Positions 50,316 through 63,721 are shown, counted from the stretch's first letter. The stretch: DNA of 64,000 nt from Cannabis sativa (GCF_029168945.1 NC_083602.1:46623442-46687441), one strand, 5' to 3'. Notes: a model not told the origin generated them from the letters alone. Numbers and translations are program-made.

Positions 50316-51188
50316 ATGTCAAATCCCATGTTGTCACTCTTAACTGAAAATAAGCTAAATGGGTCTAACTTCCCAAAGTGGAGAGAGAACATTCATATTG
50401 CTCTCATAGGTGAAAGTGCCTCGTTTGTGTTGACTGAGACGTCCCCTGAGCAACCAGGTGACAATGCAACCAAAACTGTGAAAGAGAAGTTCGAGCGTTG
50501 GCAGAATGCTAACAATAAAGCTCGTTACTTCATGCTTTCCAGCATGGTTGACACCTTGAAAACAAGGTTTGCAAACACTGTCATGGCTGCAGAAATCATG
50601 ACGCAGTTAACTGAGCTATTCGGTATGGCATCTATCCAGTCTCGTTTTGACGCGACTAAGAAATTCATCAACGCACGGATCGAACCCCATCAGAATGTGC
50701 GTGATCACCTTCTCCAGATGGCTAGTTATTTCCAGGAAGCCCAGAATCATGGTGCTGAAATGGATCAGACTACTCAAGTGAGTCTCATCTTGAATAGTCT
50801 GACTCCAGATTTTCTGCCCTACACATCAAATTATGTCATGAATAAGAAGGAACAAGACTTTCATACTTTAGTCAATGACCTTCAGACATATGAAAATTTG
50901 ATTGGAGGTCCCAAGAAAAGAGGGAATAAACCTCAGAATTCTGGAAATGGTAATAAGACGAGTAATCCTGAGGCACATGTTGCTTCTACTTCTAAATCCA
51001 ATCATAAGAAGAAGTGGAAAAATGCCAAGAAGCGAGCTCAAGCTGCGAATGCAGCTAAGAGCAAAAATGCTGGAGCTTCTGGTAATACACCAAAAGGAAA
51101 GTGTTTCCACTGCAATGAGAAAGGCCATTGAAAATCCCAATGTCCTAAGTATCTCGCAAAGAAACAAGGTATTTTCTTTATAAGCTGA
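50316..51188 (+). pseudogene. gag: Copia-type gag of element 5, nonsense codon in the zinc knuckle
   Basis: The frame opens at the ATG at 50316 (MSNPMLSLLTENKLNGSNF) and runs 271 codons to a TGA at 51129-51131. That TGA stands where element 3 has TGG (Trp), inside the knuckle. Residues C263, C266 and H271 are present, but the fourth ligand lies after the stop. Read through, the frame continues KSQCPK and ends at 51186-51188, about 290 codons in all. Residues about 10-190 resemble the copia Gag domain (UBN2/Retrotran_gag_2), with the typical KLNGSNFPKWRENI start and EPHQNVRDHLLQM. Residues about 215-260 are Lys/Asn/Ala-rich, as in nucleocapsid regions. It is the most complete gag in the window. 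No protease follows. The truncated product could still assemble but would lack a working knuckle for RNA binding. Confidence 0.92.
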
Positions 51189-52980
51189 TGTGTTTTTAGT
51201 GAAATATTATCCTTTTGGATTATTAATTCTGGACTACTAACCTTGTTTATTATTCTTCTTATAGCTAAAGCTTCTTAAACTCGGGTGCTGTCTTAGCGAG
51301 TTGGATTAGAAAGCTGGATGGTGGATGGAGATCGTCTACAATAAAAAAGAAGCTCTTTTATTTGAATTAATTGTTTAGTTTTTCAAACAATTTGGATTTC
51401 AAATTTTGGGATTTTATTCCCTGTTTGGTTCTCATAAAATTGCAAACATTTTTTTTTTTGGTTTATAATAAAGTATCTTTTTCAAATATATTGCAATTTA
51501 TGAGTTGAGCTTCAGTACTTTATCTTATCTATTACCAATTGTTATATTTATTATGTTTACATGTGTATGTGTTCTTATTATTGATACAAATTCTAAAGGA
51601 ATTTAAACTCTTTACAGAGTTATTACTACATAAACACTAGAAATTATTTCTATGTTTATGAATAATTGTTAGTTCTACAACAATTATTTGAGAATTTTTT
51701 TAATAAAAGGATCTTTTGATCTGATAGGGGTGGAGAAAAGTTAAGAATAATATGCAATTCAAACGATCTTTTATATCTAATGAACTCTGGATTATATTCA
51801 ACTCCACAGACTCTCTATCACACTTAGAGATTTACAACCTTTAGGGGTGGACCATAATCTCTATAAACTTAGGGGTGGACTTTATTCTACAGTACCCTAT
51901 TCTACAGTACCCTTTGTGACACACAATTTTAAACATGGAAATAATATAATAAATTAGCTATTATCAGAATAAATCCTTGATCTTGATTATATGTTCCAGT
52001 TTTGATTTACTGTTGTAATAGTTATTGATACCATTAAAGTTCTTTGATAATGTATCACATTACCTTGGTTGAGTGGGAGAATATTAAAATTCTTTACCCA
52101 TCTTCGCTTGGTTGATAATTGTGATAGGAACTTAAGAACACCTCTGATAAAAACAAGTCTAACCATTCACATGGATAGATATAACTTATCAGAATTATGA
52201 GAGTAAGATAGAAGAATTCTTGCATAGTCTATTCGAAAGACTTGATTCAAGATGTCTATTCCTCATAACATTTTATGGTATCTTGATTTGATTGCTTAAA
52301 TCTCTAGCAAGTATTTTACACTTCAAATACTAGACTGCTATGTTGTTGACCTAGTCTTAGAGAAACTTACAGTTTCAGTTTAAGATAATAAGTCACAATG
52401 AGATATTCCCAGAAACAATAATAGAAGGTTAAAAGTTTCTAACCAGACATCTGCTATTGAGTGGGAGCCATCTGAGATCTAATCAAATGGGGAACATTAA
52501 GGGACAATCAAGAAAGATTTATAAAAGTGACGTATATGTTATTAAGGAACTATGCTTTAGTAATCCCTATATGCACACCGACTCATTAAGAATTGTGAGA
52601 TGGTGGTTACTCTAGGGGTGGAGGAATCATTATAGAAGAGTGTTAAAACCCATCTATAATAATTCAAGCTTCATCAGAGAAGATATAACTTTGTAAATTC
52701 GAAATTACTAGAAAGTTATTTTACTGAAGAAAATTCTACACTGCATTATCTCAATTCCAAATTTTAAAATTTGAGAGATATGTCTTCTGGTTGTTCAGAT
52801 GTACTTAATGGGCAGTAAGGATTTCAGTATCCCTTGATGAGTAAAGCATAAGTTAAGGAGGTTTCATGAGTCTTATGAACCTGGTTCCAGATATATGGGT
52901 GGATTCAAATATACTACACTTGATCAGAGGATCAAGGCAAAAGATTGATTGTAATGCACAACTTGTTTTATGTTAGTGCA
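51189..52980 (+). other. Noncoding region between gag and the 3' LTR of element 5
   Basis: About 1.8 kb with no gene. GGGGTGGA boxes lie at 51727, 51844, 51872 and 52615, and GAGTGGGAG words at 52071 and 52459. A short direct duplication (TATTCTACAGTACCC twice) lies at about 51883-51912. The region aligns with the same parts of elements 3 and 7. Confidence 0.75.
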
Positions 52981-52990
52981 AGTGGGAGTT
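52981..52990 (+). other. Polypurine tract of element 5
   Basis: AGTGGGAGTT directly before TGTTGGG at 52991. Confidence 0.9.
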
Positions 52991-54938
52991 TGTTGGGTTT
53001 TATGCCCTAAATAAAACCCATTACAATCTGATTAGTTATCAATTTAGAATTTTGAAGTGAATTATGATTACATGTATGTTACATGTTTATGGTTTAATAT
53101 ATATACTTGTTATATGCACAAAATCAGTTAAATCCAGAACATATAGTTATTCACAATTACAGTATTGTCAATACAGTGGAATGTTATTGTGATTATATGA
53201 TTCAAAAGATTTGATCCCTGTTCATCAGTGTTTTGGATTTACACTGATGTGATAATCAGCGATGAAGTATACTTACACTTGGAGTAAGTGTTATGTTCTT
53301 TCCAGAACATTGGCAAAGTATACTGGTTTCGAATGTATGGAGTATGCATTGGACTGGACCGATATTGAACTTGGTCAAAGATATTGTAAACTTACCGTTG
53401 TATCTTTCCAAGTCAATATCAGAAGTTGATCTTAGATTAAGAGAATCTAAATCCTGATATGCTTGGGCTCAATCTCAGGAGTGCTATTCTTGTTCTTTGA
53501 TTTATTAGTTAAGCCTACCTTTGGGTCAGGATAATACATATATTTTGGGAACATGATAGCATAACTGAATGGGAGTGCTGAACATAAATATGGAAATCTA
53601 TAGCTTTTACTGGTGTATAGAAGTAAAGTGATGATTCCTTTTGAGCTTAGTTAAATAGAAGTAAATGGATGAGCTCTTGTTTCAGTGACTGTATATCAGA
53701 TCACTAAAACATCATTTACAGGTAACTAAGTGTTCAAAGGGGCAAAATACATTGAGGGGTCTAAACGGTAAATTGGTCCCATCTCGATGTAAATCATCTA
53801 TATAGAGGATCTCTAAATCACATTAAGATTATAACAATGGTTAAATGAGATAGCATATTGATATCGTGAAACATATGATATGCTCTATATAAGTCTGAGA
53901 GTGCAATTCCAAGTTCTAAGAGTGGATTCAACGAGGAATTAATAATAAGTTAGGGATTTACTTGGTAAATCGGTTCAACTTATTGGAAGCTCAACATATA
54001 GATCCATGGTCCCCATTCTAGTTGAGACTATACTGTTTGTAAGACTCTATAATTGATTTATGATTAATCGATTATAATTCTAAAAGTTAGACTATGTCTA
54101 ATTTGTGAATTCTCACAGTTTAAGGATGAAATTGTAAATAAAAGGGTTTCTAGGTTTAATTATTAATTATGAGACTTCGCATGTCTAAATTAATAATTAT
54201 TTTAAATGGCAATATTATTTAATAATCTATTTTAGTTATTAAATAATTAGGTTTGGAATTTAAATGATTAGAATTGGAAAAATGGCATTTTTGGAGAAAT
54301 AGAAATAAAATTGAGGAAACTGCAAAATCCATGTGAGGCCCATACACACCATGGCCGGCCACATGCTTGCATGTTTCCCAATTATTATTTTCAATTCAAA
54401 TTGCCATATAATTGCTAATCAAAGCCTAGCCTAAATAGGAAAGTGGTGGATCACACTAAATATGGCAGTTATCCAATTACACAGTAAAAGAGGAAACTGT
54501 TTATTTAGAAAGTTGTGCTCTTCCCTTTTCCTATTTATAGCAGCCCCTCTCTCTACTCTTGAATAGACTTAAGAAAAACCTTTGCTTTGCATTGTGTAAC
54601 ACGAAATCAAGAGAGAAAACAAGGGAGAAATTTCGAAATTCCTAGTGAGAGAGAAGTGCCCACACACATCATTCAGTACCTCATTATAGTTTGGAAGACT
54701 GTGAAGGATCACATCCAACTGAAGAACTTTCGGGCTCAGATCTTGATTATACTCTGCTACAGACAGGAATCAAGGGTTAGAAATCTGAGTGGAAGGAGAC
54801 ATTAATTCCACTGCAATCACTGTAACTTATTCTTAACTTTTATGTGTTTAGTTCATCGTTTTAGAAGTTCAATATTAGGTTGTTAAATCAACATACTTGT
54901 GAGTAGATCTAAGATCCTGGATAAATATAATTCCAACA
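52991..54938 (+). repeat. 3' LTR of element 5 (subfamily C, full length)
   Basis: 1948 bp with TGTTGG and CCAACA termini; the best full-length subfamily C LTR. GGCCGGCC is at 54353-54360 and a TATTTATAG word near 54532. A short ORF at 54587-54805 (MHCVTRNQERK...) recurs in other subfamily C LTRs as part of the R/U5 sequence and shows no known domain. Confidence 0.92.
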
Positions 54939-56620
54939 AACACATTGGAAAGTAAACATGACTATGTGAATAAAGTTTCCTAGATTTATCAGACATAGGG
55001 TTTTACTGATATGATAATCTACAACAGAGTTTACTTGCATTTGGAGAAGTGCTATGCTCTTCCCAGAGCATTGGTTAAAGTAAACCTCAGGTTGGATGCA
55101 TGGAGTATGCATCGGAAGGGACCGATATTGAACTTTGACTTAGATTTATTAAACTTACCGTAATATCTATTCAAGTCAATATCGCCTAGTTGATCCTAGA
55201 TCAAATGTTCTTAATCTTGTTATGATTAGGCTCAATCTTGAGAGGCTATTCGTGTTCTTTGATTTGTTAGTTAAGCCTACTTTTAGGTCAGGGTGATACG
55301 TACATTTTGGGAACACGGTAGTGCAATTGAGTGGGAGCGCTATCATAAACATGGAATCTATATCTTCTATCTTGCGAATAGTAAGCAAAGGATGATCTCC
55401 TTCGAGCTTGACCAAACGAACATAAATGGTGGAGTACTCATTTCACATAAGTTGAAATATCATTTATACGGGGTCAAGTGTTTTAAGGAATATATACATT
55501 GTAGGGTGTAACGGTAATTTAATCCCTTTACAGTGTAGATCATTCATATAGAGGATCAGTGATCAAATTAGGATTATAACAATGGATAACTAATGATGTG
55601 TCTATATGGTGGAACATATAGAGCATTCTATATACTGAGAGTGCAATTCTAAGTTCTATGCGTGGATTCAACGAAGAATTAATAAGTTAGTGAATTTTAG
55701 TGCTAAATTCTTGATCTACTTATTGGAAGCTCGGTTATATAAACCCATGGTCCCCGCACTAGTTGAGATAATATTGCTTGTAAGACTCATGTAATTGGTT
55801 TTGATTAATCAATTATAATTCTCAAATTAGACTATGTCTATTTGTGAATTTTTCACTAAGTAAGGGCGAAATTGTAAAGAAAGAGTTTTAGGGGCATATT
55901 TATTAATTATGATACTTTGTATGGTTCAATTAATAAATATGATAAATGACAATATTATTTAATAATTATTTATAGTTATTAAATAGTTAGAATTGGCGTT
56001 TTTGAGAAAATGAGATGCAGAAAAGATAAAACTGCAAAATTGCAAAAAGTGAGGCCCAAATCCACTATGTAGGGCCGGCCACTTTTGTAGGGTTTTTCCC
56101 TCTGATATTTTCATTATTTTAATGCCAAATAATTCAAACCTAACCCTAGTGGAATGCTATAAATAGATAGTGAAGGCTTCAGAAAAACACACTTTCTTCT
56201 GACACTTCTGATTCAGAAAAAATTGAGCCTCTCTCTCCCTATCTTTGGCCGAACCCACTCTCTCTTTCTTCTTCCTCAAATTTCGAAATACTTAGTGTAT
56301 GAGTAGTGCCCACACACAGCAAGTGACACCTCAATGATAGTGTGGAAGATCGTGAAGAAAGACATTAAGCAAGAAGGAGTTTCAGCATCAAAGATTCAGA
56401 GAAAGAGATCCAGGTTCAGATATTGATAATGCTCTGCTACAGAAAGGAATCAAGGGCTAGATATCTGAACGGAAGGAGTCATTATATTCCGCTGCACCCA
56501 ATGTAAGGTTTTCTAAACTTTATATGTGTTTATTTCATCGTCTTAGAAAGTTCATATTTAGGGTGTTAATCAACATACTTGTGAGTTGATCTAAGATCCT
56601 GGTAAAATAAATTTCCAACA
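54939..56620 (+). repeat. Element 6: subfamily A LTR fragment (possible solo LTR)
   Basis: Begins within the LTR at the CACATTGGAAAG position (compare 38225 in element 4) and ends CCAACA at 56620, then satellite. No PBS or internal region follows, so this is a 3' LTR or solo LTR whose left part was lost. The immediate right flank is CTAAG. Promoter module: GGCCGGCC at 56073-56080 and TATAAATAG at 56158-56166. Confidence 0.85.
56158..56166 (+). promoter_or_regulatory. TATA box in the element 6 LTR
   Basis: TATAAATAG in the GGAATGC context shared with element 4. Because no element follows, transcription from here would run into satellite block 4. Confidence 0.6.
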
Positions 56621-59600
56621 CTAAGAACCAAGGACTTAGACCCAAAACGGAATCCAGAATCAAATCGGGATTCGAACTGTGGACTCAGACCCAACCTAGA
56701 CCAAGACCCAGGACGCGAATCCACACCCTAAGCCTGATCTGGACCTAGACTGAAATTCGGACCCGAACCCAAACTCAGACCACGACTCGAACTTCGACCC
56801 GAACTCAAACCCAAACTCGAACTCATAATCGCAAATGGAACTAGAACCGAGCTAGGACTAGGACCAGTACTAGGCCCTAAACCCAAACCCGAACCTAGAT
56901 CAAAACCAAGACTGAGACCTAAACCTGAACAGAGACTAGGACTCGATCCCGAACCTAGACCGGGACCCAAACCCACACAATAACCGGGACCTGGACCCAG
57001 AATAAGGATAGGGACCTGAGAAACAGAAGTAGGACCACCTAGTACCCGACCCAGACCCGAACTTGAACCTAGGACCCAGCTCGTGACCCGTCACCAAAAA
57101 TGGAACCAGACTGGGGCCCGAGATTGGGATCCGGATTTGGACCAAGGGCTTGGACAAAACCCTTAGTGGGTGTCTAGGTTTTTGACCCAGCCCTGGACCC
57201 GAACCCTGACAAGGCCCCGAACCCACACTCGGACTTGAACCTAGTCCCAAACACAAAAGTGGACCTGAACTTGTACCCTGTGACCCAAAATTGGAACCAA
57301 AACCAAAAGTTGACCGGGATTGGAACTAGGACATGGACTTGGAATCATAACTGAAATTGGACCTAGATCTAGAACCGTAACCGGACAAGGACCGAGCTCC
57401 AAATCAGACCTACTCAGGACCCGTAACTCGAATTGGGAGATGGACCCGGATCCAAACCAAAACCTAGACTCAGGACCCGAACCCGAACCTGAACTCAGAA
57501 CCAGGGTCGCGACCTAGAACCGCACCCCAGTTTCGATCCCGAACCCAAACTCAGAAATGGGACTTGGGCCCTGAACCAAAACAAGACCGAGACCCGCGAC
57601 AGTGATCACGATCTTGACTCGTGATTCGGGTAACGGGGCCTGGAACAGACCAGTAGTCGGTGTCTAGATCTAGGACTCAGACTAGGACTAAAACCCAGAT
57701 GAAGAACCAAACCCGAACCCAGTCCTAAACTTGGGACCCAAAATTAGAACCTGAACAAGAATTGTCGAACCAGGACTCTAGAACAAGACTAGGACCGCGA
57801 CCAGGACCCGAACTCAGACCTAGAACCGAACACAGACCTAGCCTCAGACCCAAACTGAGACTGGAACTCGGGCCCGGACACGGTTGTGTACCCAGACCAG
57901 AACTGAGACTCGGACCTGGTCCAAAATCTGTGACCCGATCCCAAACAGAGACTTGGACCAGGAAAGGGATCCAAATACGAACCTGGACTCAGACCAAGAC
58001 CCAGACTGGGATCGAAATGCTGGACATATATCTGGACCTAGATCCAGGCTCTAACCCAAACTTGAACCTGCACTAGGACCAAGACCAGGACCTAAATCCA
58101 AACCTGAACCCAGATCAAAACCCAGACAGAATCCTAAACCCAAACCGAGACTAGGACTTGAACCCGAACCTAGACCAGGACCCAAACCCACACAATAACC
58201 GAGACCCAGACACAAAATCAGGATAGGGACCTGGGAAACTGAATTATGACCTGAACATAGTACCCGACCCAGACCCGAACACTGATGAAGAAACAAACCA
58301 GAACCCAGACCTACACCTGGGACCCAAAATTAGAAACTGAACAAGAATCGTCGAACCAGGACCCTAGAACAAGACTAGGACCGCGACCAGGACCCAGACC
58401 CAGACCTAGAACCGAACACAGACCTAGCCTCAGACCCAAACTGAGACTGGAACTCGGGCCCGGACACGATTGTGTACCCATACCGGAGCTGAGACTCGGA
58501 CCAGGACCAAAATCTGGGACCCGATCCCAAACACAGACTTGGACCAAGATAGGGATCCGGATACGAACCTGGACTCAGAACAAGACCCAGACTGGGATCG
58601 AAATGCTGGACATATATCTGGACCTAGATCCAGACTCTAACCCAAACTTGAACCTGCACTCGGGACCCGAATTTGGTCTAGGACCCAAACCTAGACCCAG
58701 ATCGGGGTCCAGACCTTTACATAAAATAAGACACAGACTCGGACCCGGACTCAAACACCCACACCTAGAATCAGACCCAAAGGTAGACCTGTACCTGGAC
58801 CCGAACTCGAACCCAGACCAGGATCAGAACCAAGGACTTAGACACAGAACTAAATCCAAGACACAGGACGCGAACCCACACCCCAGAGCCTGATCTAGAC
58901 CTAGGCTGAAATCCTGACGCCAACCCAAACTTAGACCAGGACCCGAGCTTCGACCCGAACTCAAACCCAAACTAAATCTCAGAATCGCAAATGGAACTAG
59001 AACCGAACTAGGACTAGGACTAAGACCAGGACCTAAACCCCAACCTGAACCCAAATCAAAACCCAGACAGAGACCTAAACCCGAACCGAGACTAGGACTC
59101 AAACCTGAACATAGACCAGGACCAAAACCCACAGAATAACTGGGACCTAGACCTAGAATACGATATGGACCTAGGAAACTGAACTAGGAACGGGACACAG
59201 TACCCGATCTAGACCCGAACTTGAACATAGGACCCAGCTCGTGACCCGACACCCAAAATTGAACTAGACTGGGACCCGAGATTGGGATCCGAATCTCGAC
59301 CCTGGGCTTGGAAAAAACCAAGTAGTCGGTGTCTGGATTTGGGACCCAGCCCTGGGCCCGAACCCTGATAAGGACCCTAACCCACACCCGAACCTTAACC
59401 CAGTCCCAAACCCAAAAGTGGAACCGAACCTGTACCCTGTGACCCAAAATTGGAACCAAAACAAGAAGTTGACCGGGACTGGAACTAGGACTTGGACTTG
59501 GAATCATAACTGAAATTGGACCTAGATCCAGAACCGTAACCGGACCAAGACCGAGCTCCAAATCAGACCTAGACCCGAATTGGGAGCCGGACCCGGATCC

Positions 59601-59994
59601 CAACCCAAGCTTAGACTTGGGACCCGAACCCGAACCTGAACTCAGACCTAAACATGGAACCAGACTATGGACACAGAACAAGGATTGGGACCTAGAACCG
59701 CATACCAGTCTCGATCCCGAACCCAAACTCATAAATGGGACTTGGTACTTGAGCCCGAACCAGAGCGAGACCCGTGACAGTGATCCAGTTGTTGACTCGG
59801 GATTTGGGTAACGGGACCTAGAACAGACCAGTAGTCGGTGTCTAGATCTGGGACTCAGACTTGGACCAGATCCCAGATGAAGAACCAAACCCGAACCAAG
59901 ACCTAGACCTGGGACCCAAAATTAGAACCTCAACAAGAATCGCCAAACCAAGACCCTAGAACAAGACTAGGACCGCGACCAGGACCCAGACCCA
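56621..59994. repeat. Satellite block 4
   Basis: The same satellite and orientation. Marker words are at 57164 (mutated, TAGTGGGTGT) and 59323, 2159 bp apart, so the units are irregular. A segment near 57770-58075 and another near 58335-58640 closely resemble one another, suggesting a local duplication of about 560 bp. The 234-codon minus-strand ORF at 59184-59888 is low-complexity satellite text. Confidence 0.9.
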
Positions 59995-61902
59995 TGTTGG
60001 AATATATTTTACCAGGATCTTAGATCTACTCACAAGTATGTTGTTTAAACATCCTAAATATGAACTTTCTAAAACGATAAATTAAACACATATAAAGTTA
60101 AGAAAACCTTACATTGATGCAGCGGAATTAATGTCACCTTCCACTCAGATCTCTAACCCTTGTATCCTTTCTGTAGCAGAGTATAATCAAGATTTGAGCC
60201 CGAATGTCCTTCTTCTTCAAGTTTGATCCTTCATAGTCTTCCAATCTATGATTGAGTTACTGCTTGCTGTGTGTGGGCACTTACCCTTTCACTAGGGTCG
60301 AAATTGATGAAGGGAAAAGAAGAGAGAGAGTTTCGGCCAGGTATAGAAAGTGGGGAAGGCTCAGTTTTTCTGAAGAGAGAAATTTCTGTCAGATTACTAA
60401 TGAAAGCATGTTATGTGACTGAGCCATCACTTTCTATTTATAGCCAACTACTAGGTTTAGGTTAGGATTTATTTGGCATTAAAATAATGAAAATATTAAT
60501 TTGAAAAACCTATTTAAGTGGCCGGCCATGGTGTAGTATTGGGCCTCACTTGATTTTGCAGTTTTATCAAATTTTATCTCTATTTTCTCAAAAACGCCAA
60601 TTTTCCAATTCTAACCTTTTAAATGCCAAAACTAATTATTTAATAACTAAAATAGATTATTAAATAATATTGTCATTTAATTTAATTATTAATTAGACAT
60701 ATAAAGTCCATTAATAAATAAATAAACCTAGAAAATTCTTTTCTTTACAATTTCACACCTACTCAGTGAAAATTCATAAAATTAGACATAGTCTAACTTT
60801 AGAATTATAATTGATCAATCACGAATCAATTAATGAGTCTTACAAGCAGAATGTTCTCAACTAGAATGGGGACCATGGATCTATATGCTGAGCTTCCAAT
60901 AAGTGAACCAAATTTACCAAGTAAATTCCTACTTATTAATTCTTCGTTGAATCCACTCTTAAAACTTATAATTGCACTCTCAGACTTATATAGAGCATAT
61001 TGTATGTTCCACGATATCAATATGCTATCTCATTTAACCATTGTTATAATCTTATTGTGATTTAAAGATCCTCTATGTAGATGATCTACATCGAGATGGG
61101 ATTTTTTTACCGTTCTCACCCCTCAATGTATTTTGCCCCTTAAAACACTTAGCTACCTGTAAATGGTGTTTAGTGATCTAATAATTATTCAGTTAAACAA
61201 GAGCTCATCCATTTACTTCTATTTGCTAAGCTCGAAGGGAATCATCACTTGACTTCTATACACCAGTAGAAGCTATAGATTACATATTTATGTTCAGCAC
61301 TCCCACTCAATCATACTATCATGTTCCCAAAATATACGTATCACCCTGACCCAAAAGTAGGCTTAACTAATAAATCAAAGAACATGAATAGCACTCCTGA
61401 GTTGAGCCCAAGCATATCAGGATTTAGATTCTTTTAATCTTAAGATCAACTACTGATATTGACTTGGAAAGATATGTATAACGGTAAGTTTGTAATATCT
61501 TAACTTAGTTGCAATATCGGTCCAGTCCAATGTATACTCCATACATTCGAAACTAGTATACTTTACTAATGTCCTGGAAAGAACATAACACTTACTCCAA
61601 GTGTAAGTACACATCATCACTGATTATCACATTAGTGTAAATCCAATAACACTGATGAAACAGGGACAAAAACTTTTGATTCATATGATCACAATCACAT
61701 TCCACTGTGTTGACGATACTGTAATTGTGAATAAACATATGATCTGGATTTAACTGATTTTATGTGTATGAATGTAATAAACATATCAAACATATTAAAC
61801 CATTAGCATGTAAAATTCATGCAAACATCAATCACTTCAAATTTCTTATATTGATAACTAATCAGATTGTAAAGAGTTTTATTTAGGGCATAAAACCCAA
61901 CA
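59995..61902 (-). repeat. 3' LTR of element 7 (subfamily B, full length)
   Basis: 1908 bp from TGTTGG to CCCAACA; the best full-length subfamily B LTR. The plus strand has CTATTTATA at 60434-60442 (TATAAATAG on the element strand) and GGCCGGCC at 60520-60527. Confidence 0.92.
60434..60442 (-). promoter_or_regulatory. TATA box in the element 7 LTR
   Basis: TATAAATAG on the minus strand, about 78 bp downstream of GGCCGGCC in transcription order, the same layout as subfamily A. Confidence 0.65.
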
Positions 61903-61912
61903 AACTCCCACT
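61903..61912 (-). other. Polypurine tract of element 7
   Basis: AACTCCCACT on the plus strand, adjacent to the LTR, as in the other elements. Confidence 0.88.
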
Positions 61913-63721
61913 TGCACTAATATAAAACAAACTGTGCAAATAGGTCAATCTGATGTCTTGATCTTCAGATCAAGTGTAGTATATTTGAATCCACCCAAAC
62001 TTCTGGAAACTAGTTCATAAAAACTCTTATGAAACATCCTTATTATATGCTTTACTCATCAAGGGATACTGAAATCTTTACTGTTTTGAAAGTACATTTG
62101 AATTAACAGAAGACATATCTCTCATATTTTAAAATATGTAATTGAGATAATACAGTGTAGACTTATCTTTAGTGATATAACTTTCTGGTATTTTCGAATA
62201 GACCAAGTTATAGTTCTTCTCTGGTAGAGCTTGAATTATTATACAATAATTCCTCCACCCCCAAAGTAAGCACCATCTTACAGAATTTCGAAATTAGATG
62301 GTGTGATACAAAGACAATTGATACACAGTTCCTTACTATCTAACATATAGATCACTTTCATAAATCTTTCTTGAATATCTTCTAATGTTCCCTATTTGAT
62401 TACATCTCAGATAGCTCCCACTCAATAGCAGATGTCTGGTTAAATAATACTTTTAACCTCTGATTGTTTAGAGAGTTATCTAGTTGTGACTTTTGTATTA
62501 GTCTGAAACCTTAAGTTAAGACTAAGTCATCAACATAGAAGACTAGTATTTTGAAGTGAAAAATACATGCCAGAGATAAAGTAATCAAAATTAAGATACC
62601 ATCAAATTTTTATGAGGATTAAGAATTCTTGGTTCAAGTCATTCGAATGGACTGAACTAGAGTTCTTTATCTTATTCTCATAATTCTGATAAGCTATTCT
62701 TATCCATGTGACTGGTTAGATTTGCTTTTCAGTAGTGTTCTTAAGTATCTATCACAAGTATCAACCTTATGGAGATGGGTATAGAACTTTAAAATTCTCC
62801 CACTCAATTAAGGTAGTGTGAAACTTTAACAAAGAACTTTCAAAGGTATCAAACTTTTACTTACAACAGTAAAAACGAAATGGAACATACAATCAAGATC
62901 AAGAATTTATATTGACAATAGCTGACTCATTATATTACTTCCATGTTTAAAGAAGATATGTGTTACATAGGGAATTGTTGAATGGACTCCACCCCTAAGA
63001 ATATACATATAGGGTACTATGGATAACCTCCACCCCTAAGTATATAGAGATTATGATCCACCCCTAAAGGTTGTAAAGATCATGATTCTCTTAGTGTGAT
63101 AGAGTTTATGTGGAGTTGAATACTATCTAGAGTTCATTAGATATAAAAGATCGTTGAACTGCATAGTTTTCTTAACTTTTCTCCACCCCTATCAGATCAA
63201 AAGATCCTTTTATTAAACAAATTCTTAATAATTGTATGAGAATTATCAATTATTGATAAACATAGAAATAATTTCTAGTGTTTATTTAATATAACTCTAT
63301 GAAGAGTTGTAAATATTATAGAATTTGCATCAATAAAAACACTTACACATACAAACATACAAATATAATTTGGTAATAATTGATGAAGATAAATTAAATG
63401 AAGCTCAATCTCATAATTTGCAATGGTGTTTTCGAAAATAAAGAAGCTTTATTAATATTAAAAAAATATTGCAACAATATGAGAAAAACAGGGATAAATA
63501 TCCCAAACTAAAATTTGAAATCCAAATTGTCTTTAAACTAAAACAATTAATTCAAAAATAAATTGAAGAGCTTCATCTTCATTTGGACGATTTCACCCTT
63601 GGTCCAGCTTTCTGATCCAAATCAATTGAGTTCAAGTAGCTTGGCCAATAAGAAGAAGAAAACAAATAAACAAAGTTAGTCCAGAATCATAAATCCAATT
63701 GGATAATAATTCACTAAACTT
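61913..63721 (-). other. Noncoding region between gag and the 3' LTR of element 7
   Basis: About 1.8 kb with no gene. Five TCCACCCC boxes (GGGGTGGA on the element strand) lie at 62254, 62988, 63029, 63057 and 63182. The order matches elements 3 and 5 with one extra box. Confidence 0.75.

Larger units (their letters stand above)
47278..54938 (+). mobile_element. Element 5: 5'-truncated gag-only copia-type LTR element (subfamily C)
   Basis: The 5' LTR, PBS and the start of the leader are missing; the element begins within the leader next to where the GC-rich cassette should be. Thereafter it follows element 3 closely: leader, paired 23-nt motif, gag with one nonsense codon, noncoding 3' region, polypurine tract and a full 3' LTR. 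No pol is present. The right flank is not satellite but the interior of a subfamily A LTR (element 6), so element 5 probably inserted there and the left part was later deleted together with the neighbouring sequence. No target duplication can be paired. Confidence 0.88.

Noticed and set aside
50868..51167. ORFs antisense or out of frame to gag (50868-51167, 50902-51183, 26560-26859, 26669-26968, 63676-63930)
   Set aside because: They overlap the gag frame, which carries the recognisable domain and zinc knuckle; these are shadows.
52991..56620. The two adjacent plus-strand LTRs as a tandem LTR pair of one element
   Set aside because: The first is subfamily C and the second subfamily A, the second starts in mid-LTR, and no internal region lies between them.
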